Of a stretch of 64,000 bases of DNA, positions 52,776 to 63,501 are shown one piece after another (position 1 is the stretch's first letter; every line of letters starts with the position of its first letter). Below the pieces are notes generated by a model. That model searched no databases. It saw only the letters and a program-made list of their open reading frames with translations, and was not told the DNA's origin. The position numbers and the translations under genes are program-made. The stretch comes from Craspedostauros australis (taxonomy: Eukaryota; Bacillariophyta; Bacillariophyceae; Mastogloiales; Achnanthaceae), in assembly GCA_026770025.1 (NCBI GenBank), contig JAMXDE010000015.1, forward strand, positions 1,240,001 through 1,304,000, given 5' to 3'.

Positions 52776-54436
52776 TCAGCCAGCCAGCACGACGCCTGCT
52801 GCGATGCCACCACCCACGATAAGGACAGCCACGATGACGATGGGGACCATGTTGGTGCTTTTGTTCGATGCTGGTTCCTGCTGCAACGTCGGTGTGGTGG
52901 TGGTGGTGGTGGTGGTGGTCGTCTGTGCCTCAATGTCGACAGAATGCATGCTTGTGGTGTTGCCAGTGTCCTGCTCGACCACGTTGTTCAGATCGAGATG
53001 CTGGCTGGATCCCTTGGAGGGTCCGATGGATTCTTTTCGCGTGAGCTGCTTGACTGGTGGATCTTGATTGATGGTTTGCTCCGGATCAGTTGTGGGCATC
53101 ATGGGAGTGATGGATATTTCGATGGAGTTGGTGCGCGAGACGAGCTGGGTGGGCATGTCCTCGTTGGTGTCGTTGGTCTCGTTGAGGAGGATGGCGGAAT
53201 GAGTGGATTGGCTTTTGTCCAAAACCACTCCGGCTGAAGCGGAACTACCGCTCATGAGGCGGTTGGCGGATGTGGAGATGTACGTTGACGCTGGGTCTTT
53301 GGCGGAAGCTGGATCCTCACCATCCATGTCCATGTCCATGTCCATGTCCATGTCCACATTGCTGTGGTTGGATTCCTTGGAAAGGGAGTTGGTGGAGTCC
53401 TGGTTGCCATGATTGCTGGTCGATGAATTGGAGGTGGCGGCCGTGCGCTGGGTGCCGTCATTTTTTGGCGGAGACCATGGAGGAGAAGATCCCGGAATCC
53501 CCATTGGAATGGGCACCGAATTCGCCTGGCTTGCGTTTGTTGCCAGTTCTGGTGGACGGTCGCTCCGTCTCGTCGCCCTCCTCGCCTTCGACGACAGACT
53601 CCAGTCCACCTTCCTGGCGGATGGAGGACATCCTCTTGGCGGCGGAGAAGCCGAAGGACGAGATCCCCGTTGGAGGAGGCGTTGGGGCTGCCTCTGGCCA
53701 GCTGGGGCGTCCTGGCTGTCCTGGACGGCGCGGTGGTGGTGGTGTTGGGAGATGTTCCGATCGCACGTGGAGGCTGGTAGGATGTGGAACGGAATTCGTC
53801 ACGAAAGGAGTCGTCTCGCATGGAGTCGTCCTCGTCTGTGAACTCGTCGAAGCCTCCATCGGTCGTCTTGTCGGTCATCTTGTCGCCCGCCTCCTCATCG
53901 GAACACTGGCTCTCGATGTCGTCATCGTCATCATCGTCGATGATGTGGATGTCGTCATCTATCTGCTGCGTGTTGGCGCCGGCACCCGCGCTGACGTTGT
54001 GACTCTGGCTGTGACTCTGGCTGCGACTGCGGCTGTTGGCGTCGGCACCCTCATCGTCGTCGCTGTTGTCGCTGTCAATGTCGTCGTCCAGGCCTTCGTC
54101 CAAGCCTTCGTCGAAGGGCTCCTCGTCGCTGTCCACCACCCTCGCACTGATGGAGTCAATCATGTCGGCGTCGAAGTCCTGCTGCGAGTGCATGGAGAAC
54201 TCTGCCTCATTTTCATCGCTGTACACGGTCTGCTGCTTGCTGCCCAGGTCGTTCATGTACTTGGAGGTGTAGGCGGAGCTGTAGCCGGTGGGCGATGATG
54301 CTGCCGATGACGACATGGAGCTTGGTGATGGCGCAGAGTTGCGGCCGTACTGGTGGCCGGTCTTGCGTTCAATGCCGGACGTGGAGGAGGACGACCGTGA
54401 AGCCTTGCTGGTGAATGGGAATCTGTTGTCTTCCAT
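52776..54436 (-). pseudogene. Broken copy of the tail-anchored Ser/Asp-rich gene
   Basis: Starts at the ATG at 54436 (MEDNRFPFTSKASRSSSSTS) and matches the intact gene at 57642-59267 throughout. Two single-base insertions relative to the intact copy disrupt it: one near 53663 (AGATCCCC against AGCCCCC) and one in a T run near 53461-53466 (six T against five). The 5' frame therefore leaves the parental frame at the first, and the C-terminal half, including the tail anchor MVPIVIVAVLIVGGG, is out of frame with the start. The C-terminal (ACC)n run is longer than in the intact copy. Little else has changed, so the loss looks recent. A sequencing error in either homopolymer should be excluded. Confidence 0.75.
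53322..53356. repeat. (CCATGT)n hexanucleotide tract
   Basis: About six units, encoding an Asp-Met alternation on the minus strand. The paralogous tract at about 58181-58218 has a variant unit (CTGTGT) and a different length. Confidence 0.85.
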
Positions 54437-54499
54437 CGATTTGTGTTGCCTTCTGTTGCCTTGTATTGTGTTGTTTTGGGAATGATCTGCTCTCTTGCT

Positions 54500-54660
54500 T
54501 CGTTCAATCGTTCAATCGTTCAATCGCACAATGATCGATGGTCAATGTTGAATGTTGAATGTTGAATGGACGGCCTATTGCGACTAACGTAATTGCTGAT
54601 GGCGCAGTATCCAGTATCCGATGTCCAATGTCCAATGTCGAGTGGTTCTACTCTCCCTCT
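54500..54660. repeat. Short tandem minisatellites upstream of the broken gene
   Basis: CGTTCAAT units at about 54506-54528, TGTTGAA units at about 54545-54566 and CCAATGT units at about 54625-54640. The same motifs with other copy numbers precede the intact gene at about 59345-59475. Confidence 0.7.
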
Positions 54661-54769
54661 CTGTGCAGGGATCATATTGAGGCAATGGGCTGATGCGATG
54701 CGATACAACACTGTGGTTGATGTTGATGATGGTCTCGTTGCTGCGATTGTTGCGCCTGCCAGAGGAAAT

Positions 54770-54911
54770 GGCCGTCGGTGGTTCTCAATCCACGACGGAA
54801 GAAAAGTGTCGGGGATGATGATGACAGTGAGTCCGTTGCCACCAACATGCACGCGATGCAGATGGCGCCAATCATCCTCTTTTGATGCATCAACGATGTC
54901 ATTGCTGCCAA
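54770..54911 (-). pseudogene. 5' remnant of the FAD monooxygenase gene, unit 2
   Basis: The first about 40 codons of the FAD gene are recognisable (MAAMTSLMHQKRMIGAICIA, then LVATDSLSSSS), and a match continues at nucleotide level to about the ENH segment. After that the sequence is unrelated and neither FAD motif is present. It marks where the tail-anchored gene replaced the rest of the FAD gene. Confidence 0.65.
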
Positions 54912-55207
54912 TGCTGCCGTTGCTGTGATTCTTCTGGTTGTGGCTGTCTCTGTGGTTGGGCGATCAATGAGTTAGGAACCAAGTCAACCAGCCGGCATTG
55001 TTCGAAGTCTATCTCCAGAAACAGAGAGAAACGAGAGAGGGAATGTTGGTATCGTACTCTGAGGATAGACGCTTGATGGTGACAGTGATCATAATGTGAG
55101 TGTTGCGGTTGTGACGATCTGCGTCAGTATTCTGCAGCGATGTCTGCAGAAGCACCACCACGGTCATCGTCATCGCCGCAGGGTTCGCAATGATTGAGTG
55201 AGGCGAG

Positions 55208-55878
55208 ATGAGTCCTGGATACGTTTGTTGACGATTGAAACACGAGTGGTGTCACCATCGTCATCAGCGTCACCATCCTCTCGACAAAACGTGAGAAACG
55301 CCTCCGATGTCCACCGATGAAGTCATCGCTGTGGATCCGTCACATCGTGGTGGATTCTTCGCATTGCGGATCCGCCCATTGCGGTCGTTCGATGACATCC
55401 AACTGCCGAAGTACATAGAATAGTATGCATTCGTATGGCATAATGGTTGACTCCCCCAAGACCATCACAGAGGGATGTGCCTACTCATATTACACAAGCT
55501 ATGGTATCACACGAAGAGGCGCAACCGCACAGCACGGCCAAGTTGGGCACCATCGAAAGTCGTATCGTGTGAGCGAGCGAGCCAGCTAGCTTCGGATCAT
55601 GATGTGAACATCCACAGTCGTACCATACCACGCCACGCAACGCCATACACCTTGGTGGAACTGCGCAAGTCCATGAAGGCGTGTTGACTGATGGTAGATC
55701 CCTTCATGATGAATGCACAGGATCATGAAATGGAGGACAGCAAACTTGAGCAGATGAGCTCATAATCGCCATCCAAGCGCAACTGATTTGGGACCACATA
55801 CTCTGCCTGCTCTATCAGCTGTGCAACCAACACTATCGACAACCCCCACAATAACCAGCATCGACAACACATAGCAAG
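55208..55878 (+). repeat. Leader module 3
   Basis: Ends at the ATG of LRR-like gene 3. It carries a short duplicated CACATCGTGGTGGATTC-like insert near 55340-55370, also seen in leader 5 but not in leaders 1 and 4. Confidence 0.75.
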
Positions 55879-57228
55879 ATGGCTTTCAACATGGATGGTG
55901 TCACCAACACCAATACCAACAGCCATCATGATCCAAACTTCAAGACTTTCTGGAAACAACTCCATGGAAAATGGTGGATCCCGAAGACCGTGTTCACTCC
56001 GTGGTATCCACGAGCAGAGCAGATCGATTGCTACAGTGTCACACCCAAGCGGATGGAATACTGGGGCATGGCCATCGAAGCAGGATTCACCTTTGCTGAC
56101 TTGGAATCGATGATGAAGCGGCACAAGCACATTGCTTTATCACCCCATGTTCTGCTGAGAAATTGGAATCACTGGGACTGCGGACTGATGAGTATTGGAT
56201 CCCTGAAACTGGAATTCGGCAGCCATGACCAATTCGGAGAAGAAGACAAGCAAGTGGTTCGCTTCGTACTTCGATTGGCTGCCAAACACCCACCCAAAGC
56301 TTGGTTCGACCAATTAATCTACTTGCCTCAATGCTTCGTGAAGATGAAGCAGCTCCACGATATCCCTCTTGTGTCACGTCGTGTGGATTTGTATTTTTGT
56401 GATCTTGTTGATTGCGACAAGCTCATGTTCAACATCTCCCACAACTCAAAATACGTTGAGTTTCGTTTATGTAAGCTCGCCAATGGGGGCGCTGATTTGT
56501 GCAGATGGCTGTCTCCAAACAGTTGCAGCATCACCGAAGTATCCTTCCCAAACTCCACTATCACTTGCGATGGCATGGCCAAGCTATTCCAGTCAACCAA
56601 GTGCATCAACAAACTCCACATCGACTTCGGTCTGGTCCACAGCGCCCGACGAATCCACTCAAAACAAGAAATCGACCAGGTCATCCAACTCCTTTCAGAT
56701 GCATCACACCTGAAGAAGCTCACGATTTCCAATGTTTGGAGCGGATCATCGGAACCAGATCAGAATGCAAGGTTCGACACTTTGATATCGCTTCTGGGAA
56801 ACAAGAGCTTGTCATCTCTCACATACTCGGACTTCTTGCATCCCGACAGGTTTGAGGTTCCGCCCGAGATCTCCTCGGCACAAATGGAAGCACTTGAGCA
56901 AGCCTTGGAGGAGACTACCCACCTCATCTATCTCGACATTTATCCACGCCTGCCTGGCGAACATGCCCATTGGTACGATGCGTTTGTCGAACCTATCTTG
57001 CGGCGAAATCATCGCAACAAGATGAGAGCAGTGTTGTGTTCCCTTCCGACATGGTCGCGACCACTGGCCCTGTTTGGGAAGATGCTGATGAGAACAAACA
57101 AACGTGGGGGTACAATGGGTCCAATGGGTTCCATGAACAAGACTTTTAACATCCTGCTACAGTGCAGTGAGATGTTGAAACAGACATGGGACGATCGTCG
57201 TGCCGATGAGCAACGGCAGAAGAAATAG
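55879..57228 (+). CDS. LRR-like family protein, copy 3
   Basis: 449 residues from the ATG at 55879 (MAFNMDGVTNTNTN). The N-terminal module is kept except that KELSPK is replaced by KWWIPK, and the variable stretch reads VFTPWYPRAEQID. The LRR part retains CDLVDCDKLMFNIS and ADLCRWLSPNSCSITE; the variable loop is GLVHSARRIHSKQEIDQ. It ends DEQRQKK. It is most like copy 2 in its start and tail, in agreement with units 2 and 3 being the same type. The frame is intact. Confidence 0.83.
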   Translation: MAFNMDGVTNTNTNSHHDPNFKTFWKQLHGKWWIPKTVFTPWYPRAEQIDCYSVTPKRMEYWGMAIEAGFTFADLESMMKRHKHIALSPHVLLRNWNHWDCGLMSIGSLKLEFGSHDQFGEEDKQVVRFVLRLAAKHPPKAWFDQLIYLPQCFVKMKQLHDIPLVSRRVDLYFCDLVDCDKLMFNISHNSKYVEFRLCKLANGGADLCRWLSPNSCSITEVSFPNSTITCDGMAKLFQSTKCINKLHIDFGLVHSARRIHSKQEIDQVIQLLSDASHLKKLTISNVWSGSSEPDQNARFDTLISLLGNKSLSSLTYSDFLHPDRFEVPPEISSAQMEALEQALEETTHLIYLDIYPRLPGEHAHWYDAFVEPILRRNHRNKMRAVLCSLPTWSRPLALFGKMLMRTNKRGGTMGPMGSMNKTFNILLQCSEMLKQTWDDRRADEQRQKK

Positions 57229-57641
57229 CGCCGCAGTGATAAGATCATGGGTCTTCAATGAAATTGGGAGCCAACTGGCCACACTCGTGAAAGCGACGGA
57301 GCTTCTGATTGGTGTTCACAAAGCAAGGAAAGGTGTATCGATGATTGATGCGATACTGTATCACCTTAAACAACTGTAGGACAACTACTCTCATCCAACT
57401 CCACTGACTGCAAGCAAATCGAGTATGTCCATGCCAGTGCTCGTTCCTGCGAAGACCACAAAACTGCAATGACGAGAAACGACATAGCGTCAACACCAAA
57501 CAAAGCAGAGAGAGTCACGATGATACTATAATACGATACTACTATTTGGGATACTCTATCTCCGACGATCGGCATGCTTGACTTGCGGTCAACGAAAGTC
57601 AGAGGCGTCAGCAGCGAGAGTCGCAAAACAAAACTGATGTT
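57229..57641. repeat. 3' spacer of unit 3
   Basis: Copy of the 52361-52775 spacer, between convergent genes. No coding signal. Confidence 0.6.
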
Positions 57642-59267
57642 TCAGCCCACCAGCACGACGCCTGCTGCGATGCCACCACCCACGATAAGGACAGCCACGA
57701 TGACGATGGGGACCATGTTGGTGTTTTTGTTCGGTGCTGGTTCCTGCAACGTCGGCTTTGTGGTGGTGTTGGTGGTCGTCTGTGCCTCAATGTCGACAGA
57801 ATGTATGCTTGTGGTGTTGCCGGTGTCCTGCTTGACCACGTTCTTCGAATCGAGATGCTTGCTGGATCCCTTGGAGGGTCCGATGGATTCTTTTCGCGTG
57901 AGCTGCTTGACTGGTGGATCTTGATTGATGGTTTGCTCCGGATCAGTTGTGGGAATCATGGGAGTGATGGATATTTCGATGGAGTTGGTGCGCGAGACGA
58001 GCTGGGTGGGCATGTCCTCGTTGGTGTCGTTGGTCTCGTTGAGGAGGATGGCGGAATGAGTGGATTGGCTTTTGTCCAAGACCACTCCGGCTGAAGCGGA
58101 ACTGCCGCTCATGAGACGGTTGGCGGATGTGGAGATGTAGGTTGACGTTGGGTCTTTGGCGGAAGCTGGATCCTCACCATCCATGTCTGTGTCCATGTCC
58201 ATGTCCATGTCCATGTCCACATTGCTGTGGTTGGATTCCTTGGAAAGGGAGTTGGTGGAGTCCTGGTTGCCATGATTGCTGGTCGATGAATTGGAGGTGG
58301 CGGCCGTGCGCTGGGTGCCGTCGTTTTTGGCGGAGACCATGGAGGAGAAGATCTCGGAATCCCTATTGGAATGGGCACCGAATTCGCCTGGCTTGCGTTT
58401 GTTGACAGTTCTGGTGGATGGTCGCTCCGTCTCGTCGCCCTCCTCGCCTTCGACGACTGGCTCCAGTCCACCTTCCTGGCGGATGGAGGACATCCTCTTG
58501 GCGGCGGAGAAGCCGAAGGACGAGCCCCCGTTGGAGGAGGCGTTGGGGCTGCCTCTGGCCAGCTGGGGCGTCCTGGCTGTCCTGGACGGCGCGGTGGTGG
58601 TGGTGGTGGGAGATGTCCCGATCGGGCGTGGGCGCTGGTCGGATGTGGAACGGAATTCGTCACGAAAGGAGTCGTCTCGCATGGAGTCGTCCTCGTCTGT
58701 GAACTCGTCGAAGCCTCCATCGGTCATCTTGTCGCCCGCCTCCTCATCAGAACACTGGCTCTCGATGTCATCATCATCATCGTCGATGATGTGGATGTCG
58801 TCGTCTATCTGCTGCGTGTTGGCGCCGGCATCCGCGCTGACGTTGTGACTCTGGCTGTGGCTGCGACTGCGGCTGTTGGCGTCGGCACCCTCATCGTCGT
58901 CGCTGTTGTCGCTGTCAATGTCGTCGTCCAGGCCTTCGTCGAAGGGCTCCTCGTCGCTGTCCACCACCCTCCTCGCGCTGATGGAGTCCACCATTTCGGC
59001 GTCGAAGTCCTGCTGCGAGTGCATGGAGAACTCTGCCTCATTGTCATCGCCGTACACGGTCTGCTGCTTGCCGCCCAGGTCGTCCATGTACTTGGAGGTG
59101 TAGGCGGAGGCGTAGCCGGTGGGCGATGATGCTGCCGATGACGACATGGAGCTTGGTGATGGCGCAGAGTTGCGGCCGTACTGGTGGCCGGTCTTGCGTC
59201 CAATGCCGGACGTGGAGGAGGACGACCGTGAAGCCTTGCTGGTGAACGGGAATCTGTTGTCTTCCAT
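57642..59267 (-). CDS. Tail-anchored Ser/Asp-rich protein, intact copy
   Basis: 541 residues from the ATG at 59267; the frame is open further upstream but without an ATG. The N-terminus is Ser-rich and basic, followed by a strongly acidic region at about 95-230 (EEPFDEGLDDDIDSD, DIHIIDDDDDDIE). Then come Ser/Thr/Asn-rich sequence with an Asp-Met alternation and a single hydrophobic segment at the very end (MVPIVIVAVLIVGGGIAAGV), leaving almost no residues after it. This is a tail-anchored layout with the disordered part in the cytosol. No enzyme motif or known family is recognised. Arg-Ser/His-Ser pairs (NSRSRSHSQSH) and many Ser-Pro sites suggest phosphorylation. It is convergent with LRR-like gene 3, and only in this unit type. 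Confidence 0.75.
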   Translation of the reverse strand: MEDNRFPFTSKASRSSSSTSGIGRKTGHQYGRNSAPSPSSMSSSAASSPTGYASAYTSKYMDDLGGKQQTVYGDDNEAEFSMHSQQDFDAEMVDSISARRVVDSDEEPFDEGLDDDIDSDNSDDDEGADANSRSRSHSQSHNVSADAGANTQQIDDDIHIIDDDDDDIESQCSDEEAGDKMTDGGFDEFTDEDDSMRDDSFRDEFRSTSDQRPRPIGTSPTTTTTAPSRTARTPQLARGSPNASSNGGSSFGFSAAKRMSSIRQEGGLEPVVEGEEGDETERPSTRTVNKRKPGEFGAHSNRDSEIFSSMVSAKNDGTQRTAATSNSSTSNHGNQDSTNSLSKESNHSNVDMDMDMDMDTDMDGEDPASAKDPTSTYISTSANRLMSGSSASAGVVLDKSQSTHSAILLNETNDTNEDMPTQLVSRTNSIEISITPMIPTTDPEQTINQDPPVKQLTRKESIGPSKGSSKHLDSKNVVKQDTGNTTSIHSVDIEAQTTTNTTTKPTLQEPAPNKNTNMVPIVIVAVLIVGGGIAAGVVLVG

Positions 59268-59619
59268 CGATTTGTGTTGTCTTCTGTTGTCTTGTGTTGG
59301 GTTGGGTTGTGTTGTTTTGGGAATGATCCGCTCTGTTGCTTCGTTCAATCCTCCAATCGTTCAATCGTTCAATCGTTCAATGATCGATGCTCAATGTTGA
59401 ATGGACGGCCTATTGCGACTAACGTAATTGCTGATGGCGCAGTGTCCAGTATCCGATGTCCAATGTCCAATGTCGAGTGGTTCTACTCTCTCCCTCTCTC
59501 CAGTGATTATTGAGGCAATGGGGTGATGCGATGCGATACAACACTGTGGTTGATGTTGATGATGGTCTCGTTGCTGCGATTGTTGAGCCTGTCAAAGGAA
59601 ATGGCCGTCGGTGGTTCTC

Positions 59620-59745
59620 AATCCACGACAGAAGAAAAGTGTCGGGGATGGTGATGACAGTGAGTCCGTTGCCACCAACATGCACGCGATGCAGATGGCA
59701 CCAATCATCCTCTTTCGATGCATCAACGATGCTATTGCTGCCGTT
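59620..59745 (-). pseudogene. 5' remnant of the FAD monooxygenase gene, unit 3
   Basis: Same remnant as at 54770-54911: the start segment on the minus strand (ATGCATCGAAAGAGGATGAT) followed by the TDSL-like Ser stretch and the ENHRR segment, then loss of similarity. No FAD motif. Confidence 0.6.
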
Positions 59746-60043
59746 GCTGCCACTGTTGTGATTCTTCTGGTTGTGGCTGTCTCTGTGGTTGGGCGATCAA
59801 TGAGTGAGGAACCAAGTCAACCAGCCGGCATCGTTCGAAGTCTCTCTCCAGAAACAGAGAGAAACAAGAGAGAGAGTGTTGGTATCGTACTCTGTGGATA
59901 GACACTTGATGGCAACGGTGATCATCATCTGAGCGTTGCGGTTGTGACGATCTGCATCAGTATTCTGCAGCGATGTCTGCAGCACCACCACCACCATCGT
60001 CATCGTCATCATCACAGAGTTCGCAATGATTGAGTGAGGCGAG

Positions 60044-60686
60044 ATGAGTCCTGGATACGTTGGTTGTCGATTGAAACACGAGTGGTGTCATCATCGCCAT
60101 CATCCTCCCAACAAAACACGAGAATCACCTCTGATGTCCACCGAAGAAATCATCGTGGAGGATTCGTCACATTGCGGATCCGCCCATTGCGGTCGTTCGA
60201 TGACATCCAACTGCCGAAGAACTGTATCGATCGGAGTGGTATCGCGGCTGACTCCCCCAAGATCATCACAGAAGGATGTACTCATATTACAAACTATGGT
60301 ATCACATGAAGAGGGACAACTGCACAGCGTGGCCAAGTTGGGCACCATCGAAGGTCGTATCGTGCGAGCGAGCGAACGATCTTCGGATCGTGATGTGGCT
60401 GTCCACGATCGTACCATGCCATACCACACCGAACCATACCATACCATATCACACCACACCATACGCCATGGTGAAACTGCGCAAGTCCATGAAGGCATGT
60501 TGGCTGACGGCACGTTGCTTCGTGATGAATGCACAGGATCATGAAATGGAAGACAGCAAACTTGAGCAGATGAGCTCATAATCGCCATCCAAGCGCAACT
60601 GATTTGGGACCACATACTCTGCCTGCTCTACTCGTACGATTGTACCACCAACAACAATCAGCAACGACAACGACGACAAGAAAAGG
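60044..60686 (+). repeat. Leader module 4
   Basis: Ends at the ATG of LRR-like gene 4. It lacks the duplicated insert of leader 3 and has a CCATA/CCACA tract at about 60412-60467. Confidence 0.75.
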
Positions 60687-62084
60687 ATGAGCCGCACCAT
60701 GTATGGTGATGCCAACACCAACACCAACAGCTACCATGATCCAGACTTCAAGACTTTCTGGAAACAGCTCCATGGCAAAGAGCTGTCACCGAAGACCATG
60801 TTCAATGTGCAGAGTCATCCAAGACAGCAGATCCACTGCTACAGTGTCACACCCAAGCGGATGGAACACTGGGACATGGCCATGGAAGCAGGATTCACTT
60901 TTGATGACTTGAAATCGATGCAGCGGCGGCACGATCACGTTGCTTTATCACCTCGTGTTCTACTGAGCGGTTCGTTTCGCAGGGGCCGAGGGCGGATGTA
61001 TATTGGATCCCTACATCTGGAATTCGGCACCATTGAACAATTCGGAGAAGAAGACAAGCAAGTGATTCGCTTCGTACTTCGATTGGCTACCGAACACCCA
61101 TCCAAATCTTCATCTGACGAAGGCATCCGCTTGACTCAATCCTTCGTGAAGATGAAGCAACTCCACGATATCCCTCTTGTGACACAATATGTGGAGTTGG
61201 ATTCGTGTGATCTTGTTGATTGCGACAAGCTCATGTTCAACATCTCCCAGAACTCGAAATACGTTGAGTTTCGAAACTGTAAGCTCGCCGATGGGGGCGC
61301 TGATTTGTGCAGATGGCTGTCTCCAAACAATTGCAGAGTCACCGAAGTATCATTTTTATGCACCCGTATCACTTGTGATAGCTTGGCAAAGCTACTCCAG
61401 TCAAACAAGCGCATCAACAAGCTCAACATCAGTTTCTGTCGGGTCCACAGCGACCAACAATTCTCCTCACAACAAGAAATCGATCAGATCATCCAACTTC
61501 TTTCAAATGCATCGCACCCGAAGGAGCTTTGGGTTTTCGGTATTTGGGAAGGGTCATCGCGACAAGAGCAGATGATGATATTCGACCCTTTGATATCGCT
61601 TCTGGGGAACAAGAACTTGTCATCTCTCACATACGAGATCGGTGGGAAGCCCAGCATGTTCGAGATTCCGCCCAAGATCCTCTCGGCACAAATGGAAGCA
61701 CTTCAGCAAGCCTTGGAGGAGACTACCCAACTCACCTATCTCGACATTTATCCACGCCTGCCTGACAAACATGCCCATTGGTACAATGCACTTGTTAAAC
61801 GTATCTTCTGGCGAAATCATCGCAACAAGGTGAGAGCCGTGCTGGGTTCCCTTCCGACATGGTCGCGACCACTGGCCCTGTTTGGGGAGATGCTGACGAG
61901 AACAAGAAAACGTCGGGGTAGAATGAATGCAATGGGTAGAATGAATCGCAGGAGCGAGACTTTCCATCTCCTGTTGCAGGGCAGTGACATGTTGAAACAG
62001 GCGTGGGATGACAAAAGAGCGGGTCAGCTCGTCCAAGTTGATGGTGCTTCTGCCCGCATTGTGAAAAGAACGGTACATACATGA
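60687..62084 (+). CDS. LRR-like family protein, copy 4
   Basis: 465 residues from the ATG at 60687 (MSRTMYGDANTNTN). The N-terminal module and the segments ADLCRWLSPNNCRVTE and DSLAKLLQSNKRINKLNIS are conserved; the variable loop is HSDQQFSSQQEIDQ. The C-terminus is longer (QLVQVDGASARIVKRTVHT) because the stop present in copy 1 after about 48863 is absent here. It resembles copy 1 in the LRR region (YVEFRNCKLADGGADLC) and in its 3' flank, so units 1 and 4 belong together. The downstream neighbour is the FAD pseudogene. Confidence 0.83.
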   Translation: MSRTMYGDANTNTNSYHDPDFKTFWKQLHGKELSPKTMFNVQSHPRQQIHCYSVTPKRMEHWDMAMEAGFTFDDLKSMQRRHDHVALSPRVLLSGSFRRGRGRMYIGSLHLEFGTIEQFGEEDKQVIRFVLRLATEHPSKSSSDEGIRLTQSFVKMKQLHDIPLVTQYVELDSCDLVDCDKLMFNISQNSKYVEFRNCKLADGGADLCRWLSPNNCRVTEVSFLCTRITCDSLAKLLQSNKRINKLNISFCRVHSDQQFSSQQEIDQIIQLLSNASHPKELWVFGIWEGSSRQEQMMIFDPLISLLGNKNLSSLTYEIGGKPSMFEIPPKILSAQMEALQQALEETTQLTYLDIYPRLPDKHAHWYNALVKRIFWRNHRNKVRAVLGSLPTWSRPLALFGEMLTRTRKRRGRMNAMGRMNRRSETFHLLLQGSDMLKQAWDDKRAGQLVQVDGASARIVKRTVHT

Positions 62085-62361
62085 TTGATGCGATCCTGGA
62101 TGGCCTTCGACAACTCTGGTCGTCGAGTAATTAGAACAGCGCATGGAGACGGGATTGATACTCTGGTCCATGTGAGTGTGTTGTTGTACGAGTGAGATGG
62201 AACAAGGGAGATGGTTGGGTGATTGTAATTGCGTGCGGTAATTGGCGAGTAGAAGGGAATGTCTAGATTGTATGAGTATGGCTGGTCCATCAACAGCAAG
62301 CGAAAGCTGTCCACAGAACCTATCTGCATCACATCGCGATTTCACACCGCTCCGCACATTC

Positions 62362-63225
62362 TCATATTCTTAGAACAGCAGCATCCAGAACGGTCTTCTT
62401 CGCAACGCCTGTCTTGTCCATCATGAAGAAGGACACACCCCAGAACTTGGCCAACGGTCCCAACGAGGCCTCCAGGCACCCCAGTAATCCAGCCTTGGCC
62501 GTGACACCTGTGATGTCCATGATGCTCGTGGTGGTAGGCCATCGCTTGTCCTTGTATTCTATCTGCAGGATGTCTTTGAGGCTGTTGCCACCATTGGCTT
62601 GTTCACCATGCTGCATGGTATGCTGCTGAATGGCGTTGGCCAGGCAGTAGGCGTCTTGGATGGCCTGATTGGTGCCCTGTCCAAGGAACAGAGGCATGGC
62701 GTGCGCCTCATCACCGCAGACAGTCAGGACGGCGACCTTTTCTGCGCTGGTGCTTCCATTGCGGTTGCGGTTGCGATTTGTGTTGGTGGCCACCATCGCC
62801 TTGGTCCATCACGCAAAGGGCTTGTGGAAGTAGATCTCCAACTCGAAGAAACGATCGGCACTGTCGATGATAGGCCTTGTGGTGTGCATGGGGATCTTGG
62901 CATCGTCGATCTGCTGTCACATCTGTTGCTGGATACGCTCGGCCTCGGATCATGCCTTCCAAGCGACGTTGTTGTCGTTGGTGTCGTTATTGCTGTTGTT
63001 CTCGAAAGCATGCGCCAAGGAGAGACCGGCGATGCCACCACCGATGACTGCGATCTTCCGCCTTGGTTGGTGATTCTCATTCCCGTTGCGACTGATGCTG
63101 CTGCTGCGTTGGAGTGAGGATGACGGGGATGATGATGACAGTGAGTCCGTTGCCACCACCATGCACGCGATGCAGATGGCACCAATCATCCTCTTTTGAT
63201 GCATCAACGATGCCATTGCTGCCAT
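62362..63225 (-). pseudogene. FAD-dependent monooxygenase pseudogene, unit 4
   Basis: One frame runs from MAAMASLMHQKRMIGA at 63225 through the FAD motif KIAVIGGGIAGLSLAHAFE (about 63020-63070) to GDEAHAMPLFLGQGTNQAIQDA (about 62665-62730) and a tail ending at 62362. Three in-frame TGA codons interrupt it, at 62950-62952, 62917-62919 and 62809-62811; the second is also present in unit 1. The middle region of a normal monooxygenase is missing, as in unit 1, so deletion and at least one stop predate the duplication of the two units. The N-terminal hydrophobic segment suggests the ancestral enzyme was membrane-bound or secreted. Confidence 0.75.
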
Positions 63226-63501
63226 TGCTGTGATTCTTCTGGTTGTGGCTGTCTCTGTGGTTGGGCGATCAATGAATGAGGAATCAAGTCAACCAGCCGG
63301 CATCGTTCGAAGTCTCTCAAGAAGCAGAGAGGGAGAGTATTGGTATGTTCTGTGGATGGACACTTGATGGTGACAGTGATCATCATGTGAGCGTTGCGGT
63401 TGTGACGATCTGTCTCAGTATTCTGCAGAGATGTCTGCAGCACCACCACCACCATCGTCATCGTCATCATCACAGAGTTCGCAATGATTGAGCGAGGCGA
63501 G
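63226..63501. repeat. Shared FAD/LRR divergent spacer, unit 5
   Basis: Same spacer as at 50034-50314, between the FAD pseudogene start and leader 5. Confidence 0.6.

Noticed and set aside
62362-63225. TGA read as a sense codon, because all three stops in this FAD copy are TGA
   Set aside because: Intact genes here (golgin, both ATPases, phosphatase) end with TGA, and the enzyme also lacks its middle region, so simple decay explains it.
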